Shown: positions 1-8,960 of the stretch, in pieces | How positions within the stretch are numbered: position 1 is the first letter of the stretch | How the letters are laid out: the number at the start of each line of letters is the position of its first letter | Assembly (NCBI RefSeq): GCF_011745145.1 | Contig: NZ_CP050191.1 | Coordinates: 5,408,373 to 5,472,372, forward strand | Reading direction: 5' to 3' | From: Mycobacterium sp. DL440 | GTDB taxonomy: Bacteria > Actinomycetota > Actinomycetes > Mycobacteriales > Mycobacteriaceae | DNA: 64,000 bases | Translations under genes and position numbers: made by a program | Notes under the pieces: model-generated | What the model saw: only the letters and a program-made list of their open reading frames with translations | Databases searched by the model: none | Told to the model about the DNA's origin: nothing

Positions 1-412
1 CGCCGATGCGGTGACCTCGCTGGGCCGGTTGTCGAAGGCTGCTGACGACACGTTGTCGAACAGCAACGCCAACCTGCACACGAACCTGCAGAACCTGCAG
101 CGGCCGCTCAAGCAGTTGGCGCGCTCGGCTCCGTATCTGGTTGAGGCGCTCAAGCTGATCCTCACGGTGCCGTTCAACATCGAGAACATCCCGAAGGCGG
201 TGCGCGGCGACTACATCAACGTGTCGCTGACGATCGACTTGACGTTGAGCTCGGTGGACAACGCGTTCCTGTCCGGTACCGGTGTCTCGGGCATGCTCCG
301 CGCGCTGGAGCAGGCGTGGGGCCGAGATCCGGCGACGATGATCCCGGACGTGCGGTTCACGCCGAACCCGCACGATGCACCTGGTGGCCCGCTTGTGGAA
401 AGGGGGGAGTGA
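1..412 (+). CDS. mce1E: Mce family protein MceE (LprK-type lipoprotein), C-terminal part only
   Basis: This is the last 136 codons of a gene that enters from the left edge; the open frame is continuous from base 2 and stops at 410-412. It lies 3 bp upstream of mce1F, and the Mce operon order A-B-C-D-E-F makes it MceE, the lipoprotein subunit of the Mce1 substrate-binding assembly. The visible part is the helical, Asn/Gln-rich region that follows the MCE domain and a short hydrophilic tail. The MCE domain and lipobox lie outside the window. Its product should sit on the outer face of the plasma membrane and help carry fatty acids inward. Identity rests on position and general resemblance, because the diagnostic N-terminus is missing. 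Confidence 0.82.
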   Translation, partial: ADAVTSLGRLSKAADDTLSNSNANLHTNLQNLQRPLKQLARSAPYLVEALKLILTVPFNIENIPKAVRGDYINVSLTIDLTLSSVDNAFLSGTGVSGMLRALEQAWGRDPATMIPDVRFTPNPHDAPGGPLVERGE

Positions 413-415
413 GAT

Positions 416-1969
416 ATGGTGCTGACCCGCTTCATCAAGATGCAGCTTGTTCTGTTCACGGTGCTGACGGCGATCGCCCTGGTTGTGCTGGCGCTGATTT
501 ATCTGCGGCTGCCGACCTGGGCCGGTGTCGGGATGTACCAGTTGAACGCCAACCTCCCGAATTCGGGCGGTTTGTACGCCACGGCCAACGTGACCTATCG
601 CGGAACGACGATCGGCAAGGTCACCTCGGTGGAGCCCACCGAGCAGGGCGCCCACGTCAAGATGAACATTTACAACCAGTTCCGGGTGCCGATCGACGCC
701 AGCGCCAACGTGCACTCGGTGTCGGCGGTGGGTGAGCAGTTCATCGACCTGGTCTCCAAGGGCGGTGCGAAGGAGTACTTCCGCGACGGTGACACGATCG
801 AGATCGGCACCGTGCCCGCCGAGGTGGGCCCGTCGCTGGACGCCGCGCAGAGGGGCCTGGCAGCGCTGCCGAAGGAGAAGATCGCGGTCCTGCTCGACGA
901 GACAGCGCAGGCCGTCGGTGGGCTCGGGCCGTCACTGCAGCATCTCGTCGATTCCACCCAGGCGATCGCCGGTGACTTCAAGGACAACATCGGGTCGATC
1001 AACGACATCGTCGAGAACTCCGGGCCGATCATCGACAGTCAGGTGAATTCGGGCGACGCGATCTCGCGGTGGGCCAAGAACCTGAACACGCTGGCCGCGC
1101 AGAGCGCCCAGAACGACGCCGCATTGCGCAGTGGCATCCAGCAGGCGGCGCCGACAGCCGATCAGCTGAACTCGGTGTTCGGTGACGTGCAGGAGTCGTT
1201 GCCGCAGACGCTGGCGAACCTGGAAATCGTCATCGACATGCTCAAGCGGTACAACAAGAACGTCGAGCAGGTGTTGGTGGCGCTGCCCCAGGGTGGTGCC
1301 GTCGCCCAGACCGCGACGATCTTCGCGCCCAAGGGCCTGCTGCACTTCGGCCTCGGCATCAACATGCCACCGCCGTGCCTGACCGGGTTCCTGCCCGCGT
1401 CACAGTGGCGGTCACCCGCGGACACGTCGACGGCACCGCTGCCGTCGGGCCTGTACTGCAAGATCCCCAAGGATGCGCCTAATGCGGTGCGCGGCGCGCG
1501 TAACTACCCGTGTGCCGATGTGCCCGGCAAGCGGGCCGCCTCGCCGGCGGAGTGCCACAGCGATGAGCCCTACCAGCCGCTGGGCACCAACCCGTGGTAC
1601 GGCGACCCGAATCAGATCCGCAACTGCCCGGCCCCGGCCGCGCGCTGCGATCAGCCCGTCGATCCGGGCCGGGTCATCCCCGCGCCTTCGGTGAATAATG
1701 GGTTGAACCCGTTGCCGGCAAGTCAGCTTCCACCCCCGGAATCAACGGCGCCGCGCAGCGATCCGCTGACCGCGCCGCGGGGTGGCAATGTGAGTTGTAG
1801 TGGACAGCAGCCGAACCCCTGCATCTACACTCCGGCAGCAGGTTCGACCGCTACCTATAGCCCATCCAGCGGCGAGGTGGTCGGTCCCGGCGGTGTGAAG
1901 TACTCCGTCACCAACTCGAATAAACCAGGAGATGACGGATGGAAGGAGATGCTGGCGCCAGCCAGCTGA
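416..1969 (+). CDS. mce1F: Mce1F, MCE-domain subunit of the Mce1 lipid importer
   Basis: This 517-residue protein matches Mce1F in length and layout: a single N-terminal membrane anchor (about residues 10-30), an MCE domain (about 38-115, including the segment GLYATANVTYRGTTIGKV), a long helical region, and a proline- and cysteine-rich C-terminal tail from about residue 345. MceF is one of six MCE subunits that assemble into a periplasmic tube feeding lipids to the YrbEA/YrbEB permease; Mce1 is associated with fatty acid uptake. The start ATG has a strong purine-rich Shine-Dalgarno (about 401-410) that overlaps the end of mce1E. The end overlaps mam1A by 31 bp, so the operon continues into the accessory mam genes. 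Confidence 0.95.
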   Translation: MVLTRFIKMQLVLFTVLTAIALVVLALIYLRLPTWAGVGMYQLNANLPNSGGLYATANVTYRGTTIGKVTSVEPTEQGAHVKMNIYNQFRVPIDASANVHSVSAVGEQFIDLVSKGGAKEYFRDGDTIEIGTVPAEVGPSLDAAQRGLAALPKEKIAVLLDETAQAVGGLGPSLQHLVDSTQAIAGDFKDNIGSINDIVENSGPIIDSQVNSGDAISRWAKNLNTLAAQSAQNDAALRSGIQQAAPTADQLNSVFGDVQESLPQTLANLEIVIDMLKRYNKNVEQVLVALPQGGAVAQTATIFAPKGLLHFGLGINMPPPCLTGFLPASQWRSPADTSTAPLPSGLYCKIPKDAPNAVRGARNYPCADVPGKRAASPAECHSDEPYQPLGTNPWYGDPNQIRNCPAPAARCDQPVDPGRVIPAPSVNNGLNPLPASQLPPPESTAPRSDPLTAPRGGNVSCSGQQPNPCIYTPAAGSTATYSPSSGEVVGPGGVKYSVTNSNKPGDDGWKEMLAPAS

Positions 1970-2595
1970 ACCTCGCCGACCAGCAGGATCCCCATACCCC
2001 CGAACCGCAAGCGGAGGCCGTCACCGAGATCTCTGAGCCGATCTCAGCCGCGGACGCCGAGGAGGCTTCTCAGGAATCCGAGTCACGGCCGTCACGGCTA
2101 GGGCGTGGCTGGATGGCGGCGATCCTTGCCGGCCTGCTGGTCCTTGCGGCGGCCGTCGGTGTCGGCGGTTATCTGGCGTTGCGTGCGCATCAGGACAGCG
2201 AACGCATCGCCAGCGACGAGGCCGAGGCCTTGGCCGCGGCCAAGGACTGCGTGACCGCCACCCAGGCGCCCGACACCCAGGCGATGATCGCGGCCCAGAC
2301 CAAGATCATCGAGTGTTCGACCGGTGACTTCGGGGCGCAGGCGGGCCTCTACAGCGGCATGCTGCTGGACGCGTACCAGGCCGCCAATGTGCAGGTGAAG
2401 GTCTCGGACCTGCGGGCTGCGGTGGAGAAGCACAACGACGACGGATCGATGGACCTGCTGGTCGCGGTGCGCGTCTTGGTCACCAACAGCGAGAAGTCCG
2501 ACGAAGAGCAGGGCTATCGGCTGCGGGTGAAGATGGCCCGCGCCGAGGACGGCAACTACAAGGTCGCACGGCTCGACCAGGTCACGTCGTCGTGA
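1939..2595 (+). CDS. mam1A: Mce-associated membrane protein Mam1A (Rv0175-like)
   Basis: The protein has 218 residues: an acidic cytoplasmic N-terminus (1-55), one membrane helix (about 58-80) and an extracytoplasmic domain typical of Mce-associated (Mam) proteins. It is the first of four consecutive mam genes after mce1F, the same order as Rv0175-Rv0178 in M. tuberculosis. Mam proteins are thought to stabilise Mce complexes. The ATG lies inside the end of mce1F, preceded by an AGGAG-like site near 1926, so translation is probably coupled. Its stop overlaps the GTG start of mam1B by 4 bp. Confidence 0.9.
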   Translation: MEGDAGASQLNLADQQDPHTPEPQAEAVTEISEPISAADAEEASQESESRPSRLGRGWMAAILAGLLVLAAAVGVGGYLALRAHQDSERIASDEAEALAAAKDCVTATQAPDTQAMIAAQTKIIECSTGDFGAQAGLYSGMLLDAYQAANVQVKVSDLRAAVEKHNDDGSMDLLVAVRVLVTNSEKSDEEQGYRLRVKMARAEDGNYKVARLDQVTSS

Positions 2596-3569
2596 CCGCT
2601 GTGCTGGACAACGCCGGTCCGGTGGCCATCGAGGTCACCGGGACGGACCAGGCGCGGTTGGCGTCGTGGCCGGCTCGGGCCGGGGCGTTGGCCATCGACG
2701 TGCTGGCGCCTGCCGGGCTGATCGTCACGCTGATGCTGGTCATCCAGGGAACGGCGTTGGGCGAGTGGTTGTGGTGGGCGGTGTACGCGGGGGCATTGGT
2801 CCTGCTGGTCGCCGTTGCCGCGGTGAATCGTGTTCTGCTTCCGGCGCTCACGGGCTGGAGTCCGGGTCGGTCGGTGTTCGGCATCCGGGTGGTGTCCCCG
2901 GCCGGTGACGCCGGTCTGGGGCGGCTGCTGCTGCGTGATCTCGTGCATCTGCTGGACACCGCGGCGCTGTTCGTGGGCTGGCTGTGGCCGCTGTGGGATT
3001 CGCGCAACCGGACGTTCGCCGATCTGCTGACCGGCACCGAGGTGCGCCGCGTCGTACGGCCTGAACGCAACGTCCGGCGTGGTGTCGGTGCGATGCTGCT
3101 GGCACTCGCGCTGCTCAGCGGTATCGCGTGCGGTGTGGGCTACCTTGCCGTGTACCGCCAGGATCGGGCGGTGGATCAGGCCCGCGCACAGATCGCCGAA
3201 CAGGGCCCGCGCATCGTCGAGGAGCTGCTCAGCTATGGGGTGGATTCCGTCGATGCGGATTTCACCAAGGCGCAGGCACTGGCCACCGAAAACTATCGGC
3301 AGCAGTTGGTCACCCAGCAGGACGCGGTGCGTAAGGCCGGGCCGACCACCAACGACTACTGGGCTGTGAGCAGCGCGGTGCTGCCGGGCGTGACCACGGA
3401 TGCGGCGACCATGCTGGTGGCGCTGCAGGGTCAACGCGGCACCAATGCGCAGGAGCTGAAGTTCATCACCGCGACGGTGCGGGTGGAGTTCAAGAAGTCG
3501 GATGATCACTGGCTCGTCGACAACCTCACGGTGCTCAAGCGGCCGGTGTTGAACGGGGGCGGACAGTGA
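2592..3569 (+). CDS. mam1B: RDD-domain Mce-associated protein Mam1B (Rv0176-like)
   Basis: This 325-residue protein joins two parts. The N-terminal half (about 20-155) is an RDD membrane domain, with the Arg-Ala-Gly-Ala-Leu-Ala-Ile-Asp segment at the first helix and a second helix pair before Asn-Arg-Thr-Phe-Ala-Asp-Leu. The second part is a further membrane helix (about 170-192) and a Mam-type extracytoplasmic domain like those of its neighbours. This architecture is that of Rv0176. It uses a GTG start overlapping the mam1A stop (GTGA) and ends overlapping mam1C in the same way. The biochemical role of the RDD part is unknown. Confidence 0.9.
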   Translation: MTAVLDNAGPVAIEVTGTDQARLASWPARAGALAIDVLAPAGLIVTLMLVIQGTALGEWLWWAVYAGALVLLVAVAAVNRVLLPALTGWSPGRSVFGIRVVSPAGDAGLGRLLLRDLVHLLDTAALFVGWLWPLWDSRNRTFADLLTGTEVRRVVRPERNVRRGVGAMLLALALLSGIACGVGYLAVYRQDRAVDQARAQIAEQGPRIVEELLSYGVDSVDADFTKAQALATENYRQQLVTQQDAVRKAGPTTNDYWAVSSAVLPGVTTDAATMLVALQGQRGTNAQELKFITATVRVEFKKSDDHWLVDNLTVLKRPVLNGGGQ

Positions 3570-4126
3570 GCCCGCGTCGCCGGATCGAACCGAATCAGCC
3601 TGACTACTTCGCGGTCGAGCCGAAGGAGCCCAAGGAACCCATCCGTTGGGGTCTGCCGATCGTCGGAATGCTCTCCGCTCTGCTCATCGCAGCCGCCATT
3701 GTGGGCAGCACCCTGATCTTGGTGCGTCACGAATCCGATCGCCGGGCCGAGATCAAGAGTGCCGGCGCGCTCGACTACGTACGCGAGTTCATGACGGTGT
3801 ACACGACGCTGGATCCGTTCCACGCCAACGACTATGCGGATCGCATCAAGGAGCAGGCGACCGGTGATTTCCGAAAGATGTTCCAGGAGAAGCAGAACGA
3901 GATCGTCGTTCAGGTAGCGCGCGCCGAGCCGACGGAGGGCGCCGTGCTCGACGCCGGCATTCAGCGATGGAACGACAACGGCAGCGCCGACGTGCTGGTC
4001 GCCACGAAGATCAGCACACGAACCGCGGACGGCAAGTCCGTGATCGAAAGCGGTAGCCGCTGGATTGCGACGACGATTTGGGAAGGACAGCAGTGGAAGA
4101 TCAGCCAGCTGATTCAGGTGATCTGA
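3566..4126 (+). CDS. mam1C: Mce-associated membrane protein Mam1C (Rv0177-like)
   Basis: A 186-residue protein, close to the 184 of Rv0177, with a short charged N-terminus, one membrane helix (about 31-53) and a Mam-type outer domain. The GTG start overlaps the mam1B stop by 4 bp. The end overlaps mam1D by 34 bp on its preferred start. Strict order and overlaps place it in the mce1 transcript. The proposed function, stabilising or tuning the Mce1 importer, comes from the family and not from any motif seen here. Confidence 0.9.
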   Translation: MSPRRRIEPNQPDYFAVEPKEPKEPIRWGLPIVGMLSALLIAAAIVGSTLILVRHESDRRAEIKSAGALDYVREFMTVYTTLDPFHANDYADRIKEQATGDFRKMFQEKQNEIVVQVARAEPTEGAVLDAGIQRWNDNGSADVLVATKISTRTADGKSVIESGSRWIATTIWEGQQWKISQLIQVI

Positions 4127-5007
4127 CCACCGGCGAGCCTGACAAGCCGCGCCGCAGACTGCGTTTCGGGCGGCGTCGCCGTCCCGAAGCGGTGGTGGAG
4201 GAATCGGTCCCGGAGTCTGTCTCTGAATCCGACGACGACGCGGATGACGCCCGGGATACGGAGTCCGCTCCGCAGCGTCGGACCCCGACGGGCAAGTCGC
4301 GCCGCAAGGCCGTGGCCGCGTCCGAAGGTGACGTCGAAACTGAGTCGGAAGCCGAACCCGACGCGGCTGTCGTAGCCGAGGCCGAGGAGCCGGACAGCGA
4401 AGCAGCCGTCGAGACGACGGACGCTGACGCGACCGATACGGAGGAGGCCGACGCTGAACCGGCCGCGGACGAGGTCCTGGTTCCGCACCGCGAGGCCGGC
4501 AGGCGCCTGACGTACGTCGTCGCGGGTGCTGCGGTGGTGTTCGTGGCGGCCGGGGCTTTCGGCGGTGCCATGCTCCAGTCGTACCTGGCCGACCGGGCAT
4601 TGGTGGCGACCAAGCTCCGAGTGGCGCAGACCTCGGCCGACGCCATCACCACGTTGTGGACCTACAACCCGGACAACATCGACAGCCTGCCCGACCGGGC
4701 CGAAAAGTATCTGTCGAGCGACTTCGCCAACCAGTACCGTCAGCTGATCGATTCGATCGTGCCCACCAACAAGCAGGCCAAGGTCACCAACAACACCGAG
4801 GTGATGGGAACGGCGGTGGAGACCATCGGCGGCGATGAGGCCACCGCGATCGTCTACACCAACACGGTGTCGACGAGTCCGGTCACCAAGAACGTTCCGT
4901 CGCTGCGGTATTCGTCCTATCGGCTGACCTTGCAGCGCACCGGTGGGGATTGGCTCATCACCCAGATGCCCGCATTGACCCAATTGGACCTGTCTCCGCA
5001 GCTGTAG
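4093..5007 (+). CDS. mam1D: Mce-associated membrane protein Mam1D (Rv0178-like) with long acidic N-terminus
   Basis: I place the start at the GTG at 4093, because GGAAGGA at 4081-4087 is well spaced for it; a TTG at 4078 is in frame but lacks such a site. The 304-residue protein has an Arg-rich patch (about 19-31), then roughly 100 residues dominated by Glu, Asp, Ala and Ser, a membrane helix (about 139-161) and a Mam-type outer domain. Rv0178 is shorter as I recall (244 residues), so the acidic cytoplasmic segment looks expanded here. It is the last mam gene; the next gene starts 16 bp later and belongs to another family. Confidence 0.88.
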   Translation: MEDQPADSGDLTTGEPDKPRRRLRFGRRRRPEAVVEESVPESVSESDDDADDARDTESAPQRRTPTGKSRRKAVAASEGDVETESEAEPDAAVVAEAEEPDSEAAVETTDADATDTEEADAEPAADEVLVPHREAGRRLTYVVAGAAVVFVAAGAFGGAMLQSYLADRALVATKLRVAQTSADAITTLWTYNPDNIDSLPDRAEKYLSSDFANQYRQLIDSIVPTNKQAKVTNNTEVMGTAVETIGGDEATAIVYTNTVSTSPVTKNVPSLRYSSYRLTLQRTGGDWLITQMPALTQLDLSPQL

Positions 5008-5023
5008 CGGCGAGGATGTAGGC

Positions 5024-5710
5024 ATGGCCATCGCCTCACCGGTGACGCAGCGGTCAACCGTTGTGGCACTGCTGTTGCTGACGTGTGCGACCGGAATCGT
5101 CGACGCGGTCAGTGTGCTGGTGCTGGGGCACGTGTTCGTCGCCAACATGACCGGGAACGTGATCTTCCTGGGCTTCTGGTTCGTGCCGCACTCGGGCGTA
5201 GATGTGACGGGGGCCCTGGTCGCGTTCGCCGGGTTCGTGCTGGGCACTGTGGTGGGTGGGCGGCTGCGACGCCATCTCGACAGCCACGTCCGGAACTGGC
5301 TGACCACTGCGTTGGGTGTGGAAGTCGTTCTGCTGACCGTACTTTCGATTCTCTGCGGAACGGGAGTGCTGGCCTATGACGGCAACCGGAAATTGATCCT
5401 CGTCGTTCTCGCGATGACGTTCGGGATCCAGAATGCGACGGCGCGTCAGTTCGGCATCCAGGAACTGAGCACCACGGTGCTGACGCAGACGATCGTCGGC
5501 ATCGGCTTCGACAGCAGACTGGCCGGCGGTACCGGAGACCGCGAGAAGTTGCGTTACGGCGTGGTGTTGACGATGTGTGGCGGTGCGGTGCTCGGCGGAA
5601 CGGTGTCGCAGTTCACCGTTGCGCCTGTGATCGGAGCGGCGGCGGTGGTGGTGGCGATCAGCGCGCTGATCTTCAGGTTCGGGCCGGCACCTCTGGAGAA
5701 CGCGCGCTGA
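5024..5710 (+). CDS. YoaK/DUF1275 family membrane protein
   Basis: A 228-residue, strongly hydrophobic protein with about six membrane segments and DUF1275 features: an N-terminal segment with Thr-Gly-Ile-Val-Asp-Ala, then Val-Ala-Asn-Met-Thr-Gly-Asn, and a later Gly-Ile-Gln-Asn-Ala-Thr. The family is widespread and has no established function. It starts 16 bp after mam1D with a modest GAGGA-like site near 5011, so it may be cotranscribed with mce1, although it is not part of the mce1 operon in M. tuberculosis as I recall. Its 3' end overlaps the opposite-strand gene by 38 bp. Confidence 0.88.
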   Translation: MAIASPVTQRSTVVALLLLTCATGIVDAVSVLVLGHVFVANMTGNVIFLGFWFVPHSGVDVTGALVAFAGFVLGTVVGGRLRRHLDSHVRNWLTTALGVEVVLLTVLSILCGTGVLAYDGNRKLILVVLAMTFGIQNATARQFGIQELSTTVLTQTIVGIGFDSRLAGGTGDREKLRYGVVLTMCGGAVLGGTVSQFTVAPVIGAAAVVVAISALIFRFGPAPLENAR

Positions 5711-6425
5711 TCCACGCCGCGCCCTCGTCGGCCGCGTGCCGCAGGGCGCTGAACTCGCCGAAGTAGTCGACCACCGCGCCTACCCCGGGCAGCATCCCGA
5801 GGTAGTGGTAAAGCTTTTGCGGGTGTGGCCTTTTCGTGAGTTCGTCACCCGCTGCGCGCAGCGTCCCGGCGAACTCCCACAGCTTCCCGGGCAGCGACTG
5901 CGAGGGCGCCGTATCGGGATCGTCGGCCGGCGCGTCGGTGTCGGTGTCAGCGAGTTGTCGGTTGCACAGCACGGCGCCCAGCAGCTGTACCTGATCGTCG
6001 TGGTCGGTCACGCCGTCCTCGCGCGCCACGGCGCACAGCACGATGGCCTGGTTGGAGAAGCCCAGGAAGTCCTGAATAGGGAGCCGATCGGTGATGGCCC
6101 CGAGTGCGCCGGGGAACGCGACGAGGATGGTGGTCACCGCGCCCACACGATGCACCCACCACTTCACGTGGCCATCCTGATCCATCTCGGACCAGGCCTT
6201 GGTGCCGGGCAGCTCGGCGAAGTTCAGCACCGCGGCCGCGACGTCGAGAGACTTGCCTACCGCCCCGTCGGCGGGCTCCTCGCGGTGGGTGCGCCGCCGT
6301 AGCCCGAGCGGGTCGAATCGGGCGAAGATGTCGAGCACAGGATTGATCACGGCCACCGCATTTTCGAGCGCGCCCGCGACGTCGGAGTCCGAGAGATGCA
6401 CAGAAGGCAACAGGTTCATCCCCAT
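5673..6425 (-). CDS. Conserved hypothetical protein
   Basis: I do not recognise a family for this 250-residue protein. Its composition is that of a real globular protein, unlike the Arg/Ala-rich frames opposite it. It has a mildly hydrophobic central stretch around residues 100-125 that may be a membrane-associated helix, and an Asp-rich linker around 170-185. The open frame extends upstream to 6533, but the first Met codons with a usable purine-rich leader are at 6425 and 6419. It is convergent with the DUF1275 gene and overlaps its last 38 bp. Confidence 0.6.
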   Translation of the reverse strand: MGMNLLPSVHLSDSDVAGALENAVAVINPVLDIFARFDPLGLRRRTHREEPADGAVGKSLDVAAAVLNFAELPGTKAWSEMDQDGHVKWWVHRVGAVTTILVAFPGALGAITDRLPIQDFLGFSNQAIVLCAVAREDGVTDHDDQVQLLGAVLCNRQLADTDTDAPADDPDTAPSQSLPGKLWEFAGTLRAAGDELTKRPHPQKLYHYLGMLPGVGAVVDYFGEFSALRHAADEGAAWISARSPEVPART

Positions 6426-6751
6426 CCCAGCTATCTTGCCGGATGCCCACGCGATGCCGACCCAGATGACGGCCGATTGACAGTTTGCCGTCGGCGTGTC
6501 AACGACAAGCGCGGAGGGCGCGGCAGACAGCAACCTAATCCCGCTGGAATTGACGGAGCTAAACCAGGTAACTGTCTATAGCGTCAATTTTGATAAACGC
6601 CGGGCATCGCCACTTGTCGCGAACATTAACAGTTTGCGGCCCGATGGAAACACGAAAGGTGAAATTCTTTTCAGCAATCTAGTGGCAAAGGTCACAGGAG
6701 TGTTAAGTTGCCTGAGATCAACCTGAGAAGACGGCCGAAGGGACTGGTCAG
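6426..6751. promoter_or_regulatory. Divergent intergenic region with AT-rich leader
   Basis: These 326 bp separate the hypothetical gene (minus) from the PE-PPE gene (plus). The part from about 6550 to 6720 is clearly richer in A and T than its surroundings, with TATAGC near 6577 and GATAAA near 6591, so a promoter and a long 5' leader for the downstream gene are plausible. I see no coding sequence, hairpin terminator or recognisable riboswitch here. Confidence 0.4.
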
Positions 6752-8953
6752 ATGGCAGTTAAACATCGTAGGCAGCGGCGGCGCGTCAAGAGGGTTGCGA
6801 CTCTCGGTGCGGCAACCGCAACAGTCACTGCGCTTACGGTGGGCGTTGCTCCGCCACCCGCCCAGGCGGCCGCGGTCCAGCGTGATCTTCGGCTGCAATC
6901 CGGGGTGCAGATCTTCCCGCCGCCCGATCAGATACCGGATCTCACGGGTGGCTTCGGAACACAGGTCTACAACCAGTTGCAGAACGTCGGCGCGCAGTTC
7001 GAAACGGCGTTCGTCAACAACTTCAACCTGCTGGCCCTCCTGCAGGCGGCCGGGATCGATCCGACCAGCCCGGTCAAGGGCGCACTCAACGACGCGTTGG
7101 GCGGGGCACTTGGTGCGCTGCCTGTCGACGTGGAGGCGCTGCTCGGAATCAATCTCGACGATCCGTTGTCCGCGGCCGGGGTCAACGTCATCACGACCGG
7201 CGGGCTCTTCACCCTCATCCGGTTGCTCGGTGTTGACCTCGGCTGGGTGCCGTCGTTCCCGAATTCGGTGGCCGACGAGATCAACAACACCCCGTACCTC
7301 GATGTCAGCCTCGAGTCGATCTTCGACGCGCTCGGTCTCCCCACGAGCGGCGCCGGGCTCGTGGCAATCCGCGTTGCGCTCGCAGCGATCGGCATACATC
7401 TGCCGGACCTCAGTACGAATGCCGCTGATGTTCGGATACCCATCGTGGCGGGCTGGGGCTTCGGTGCCTTCGCGGCGGGTGCGGCCTACCAACAGGTGGT
7501 TGACGATCTACCGAATCAACCGGGTGGCGCCAACTACACCGACACCAACCCGCTGCTGGGCAGTTTCACCATCCTGCCGATGATCCTGATCGACAACCCG
7601 GGCCGGGCCAACGGCGGCATCCTGGCGCGGGCCTACCCGCTCTTAGGGTTACTCGGGATCGACACGGTCACCCCCGACACTCAGGTGCAGAGCAGCGGGA
7701 CCAGCATCGTCTCCGGCATCCCCGTGGTCGGTGACATCCCGTTGCTGGGGCTCACCCCCGGCGGTGCCAACCTGATCCCGATCAAGATCGACGCGACGGC
7801 CGAGTACCTGCCGCTCTCGGACTTCGCCGCCTGGCCCAACCCGTTCACGATGGCGAACAATGTTGCGGCAGGCCTGTTCCCGACGTACATCCTGAGAAAC
7901 CAGTCGCTGGACACGCTCAGTACGGTGCTGATCGATCAGGTTGTGTCGCAACTCGGCTCGGACGTCACCGACTATCTGGACAATCCCGGGGACAACCCTC
8001 AATTGGGCCCCAAGCTCAACATCTACATCACGATCCCGGCCAACAGCCTGCCCCTGCTGGAGCCGACATATCTGGCGTACGACGTCGTCAACCTGCTCAC
8101 CGGGGCGAACCTCAACAACCCGATCGGCACGGCGCTGAGCCCGGTACTGACCAGCCTGGTCAACCTCGGCTACACCGATGTGTCCTACAACGCGACGACG
8201 GGCATCTACGAGCGTTCACTCGACGAAGCCGATGTCCCAACGGCTTTCGGCACTCTTCCCGCGGATGTCGATTGGGGGCAGGTGCCCGCGCACCTGGTCG
8301 ACAACCTCGTCACCGGCATTCAGAAGGCGATCAGCGACGGCCTGGTGAGCCAGACCCCGGTCTCCAATCCCATCAAGACCCTGCTTGGCCTGCTGGGCGT
8401 CGGTGGCACGTCGAACCTGACCGGGCTGGATCTTTCTGCTCTCACCGAAGCGCTGGACAACCTCACTCCGGAGGCTCTCGGTAACGCTGGGAATAACGTT
8501 GGGGCACGGAGCCTTGCGAAGACAAGTTTCGAACCGCAGGGGATCGCGCAGACCAACGTCGGCACGGACACGGTGAATCTGAAATCTGTTGTGGATGAAC
8601 CTGCCGTGGATGACACCAAAGTGAAGGTCGAGGACGGCCCGAAGAAGCTGCCCACCGCGGCCGACGAGGCTCGCGTAGAGGTCCAGAAATCGGTCACGGA
8701 GGCCGGCGAGCGTGCAAAGGCTTCGGCGGAGAAGGCGCGAGAGCGGACGGCCAAGGCGGTCAAGAACGCTCAGGAGCGGGTGAACAAGCTCGCCGAGGAT
8801 GGTCGCAAGCAGATCAAGTCAGCCGCCGACGGCATCCAGAAGGGCGCCGAGAAGGCGGTCAACGACGTGAAGGACAACGCCAAGAAGGCCGGCGATTCAG
8901 TGAAGCCCGCCAAGAAGACCGAGAAGAAGGACACCAAGAAAGACGCCGCCTGA
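6752..8953 (+). CDS. Secreted PE-PPE-domain protein with lysine-rich C-terminal tail
   Basis: The 733-residue product has an Arg-rich signal peptide ending near residue 41, an Asn/Leu-rich region (about 45-225), a PE-PPE-like domain (about 230-540) and a Lys/Ala/Glu-rich tail (about 620-733) that resembles histone-like or heparin-binding tails. There is no N-terminal PE or PPE module. PE-PPE domains are alpha/beta-hydrolase-like; where the nucleophile elbow is expected (about residues 234-246) I read Gly-Phe-Gly-Ala-Phe-Ala-Ala-Gly with no Gly-x-Ser-x-Gly, so it may not be catalytic. GAAGGGA just upstream serves the ATG. It probably acts at the cell surface. Confidence 0.8.
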   Translation: MAVKHRRQRRRVKRVATLGAATATVTALTVGVAPPPAQAAAVQRDLRLQSGVQIFPPPDQIPDLTGGFGTQVYNQLQNVGAQFETAFVNNFNLLALLQAAGIDPTSPVKGALNDALGGALGALPVDVEALLGINLDDPLSAAGVNVITTGGLFTLIRLLGVDLGWVPSFPNSVADEINNTPYLDVSLESIFDALGLPTSGAGLVAIRVALAAIGIHLPDLSTNAADVRIPIVAGWGFGAFAAGAAYQQVVDDLPNQPGGANYTDTNPLLGSFTILPMILIDNPGRANGGILARAYPLLGLLGIDTVTPDTQVQSSGTSIVSGIPVVGDIPLLGLTPGGANLIPIKIDATAEYLPLSDFAAWPNPFTMANNVAAGLFPTYILRNQSLDTLSTVLIDQVVSQLGSDVTDYLDNPGDNPQLGPKLNIYITIPANSLPLLEPTYLAYDVVNLLTGANLNNPIGTALSPVLTSLVNLGYTDVSYNATTGIYERSLDEADVPTAFGTLPADVDWGQVPAHLVDNLVTGIQKAISDGLVSQTPVSNPIKTLLGLLGVGGTSNLTGLDLSALTEALDNLTPEALGNAGNNVGARSLAKTSFEPQGIAQTNVGTDTVNLKSVVDEPAVDDTKVKVEDGPKKLPTAADEARVEVQKSVTEAGERAKASAEKARERTAKAVKNAQERVNKLAEDGRKQIKSAADGIQKGAEKAVNDVKDNAKKAGDSVKPAKKTEKKDTKKDAA

Positions 8954-8960
8954 CGGCCAT

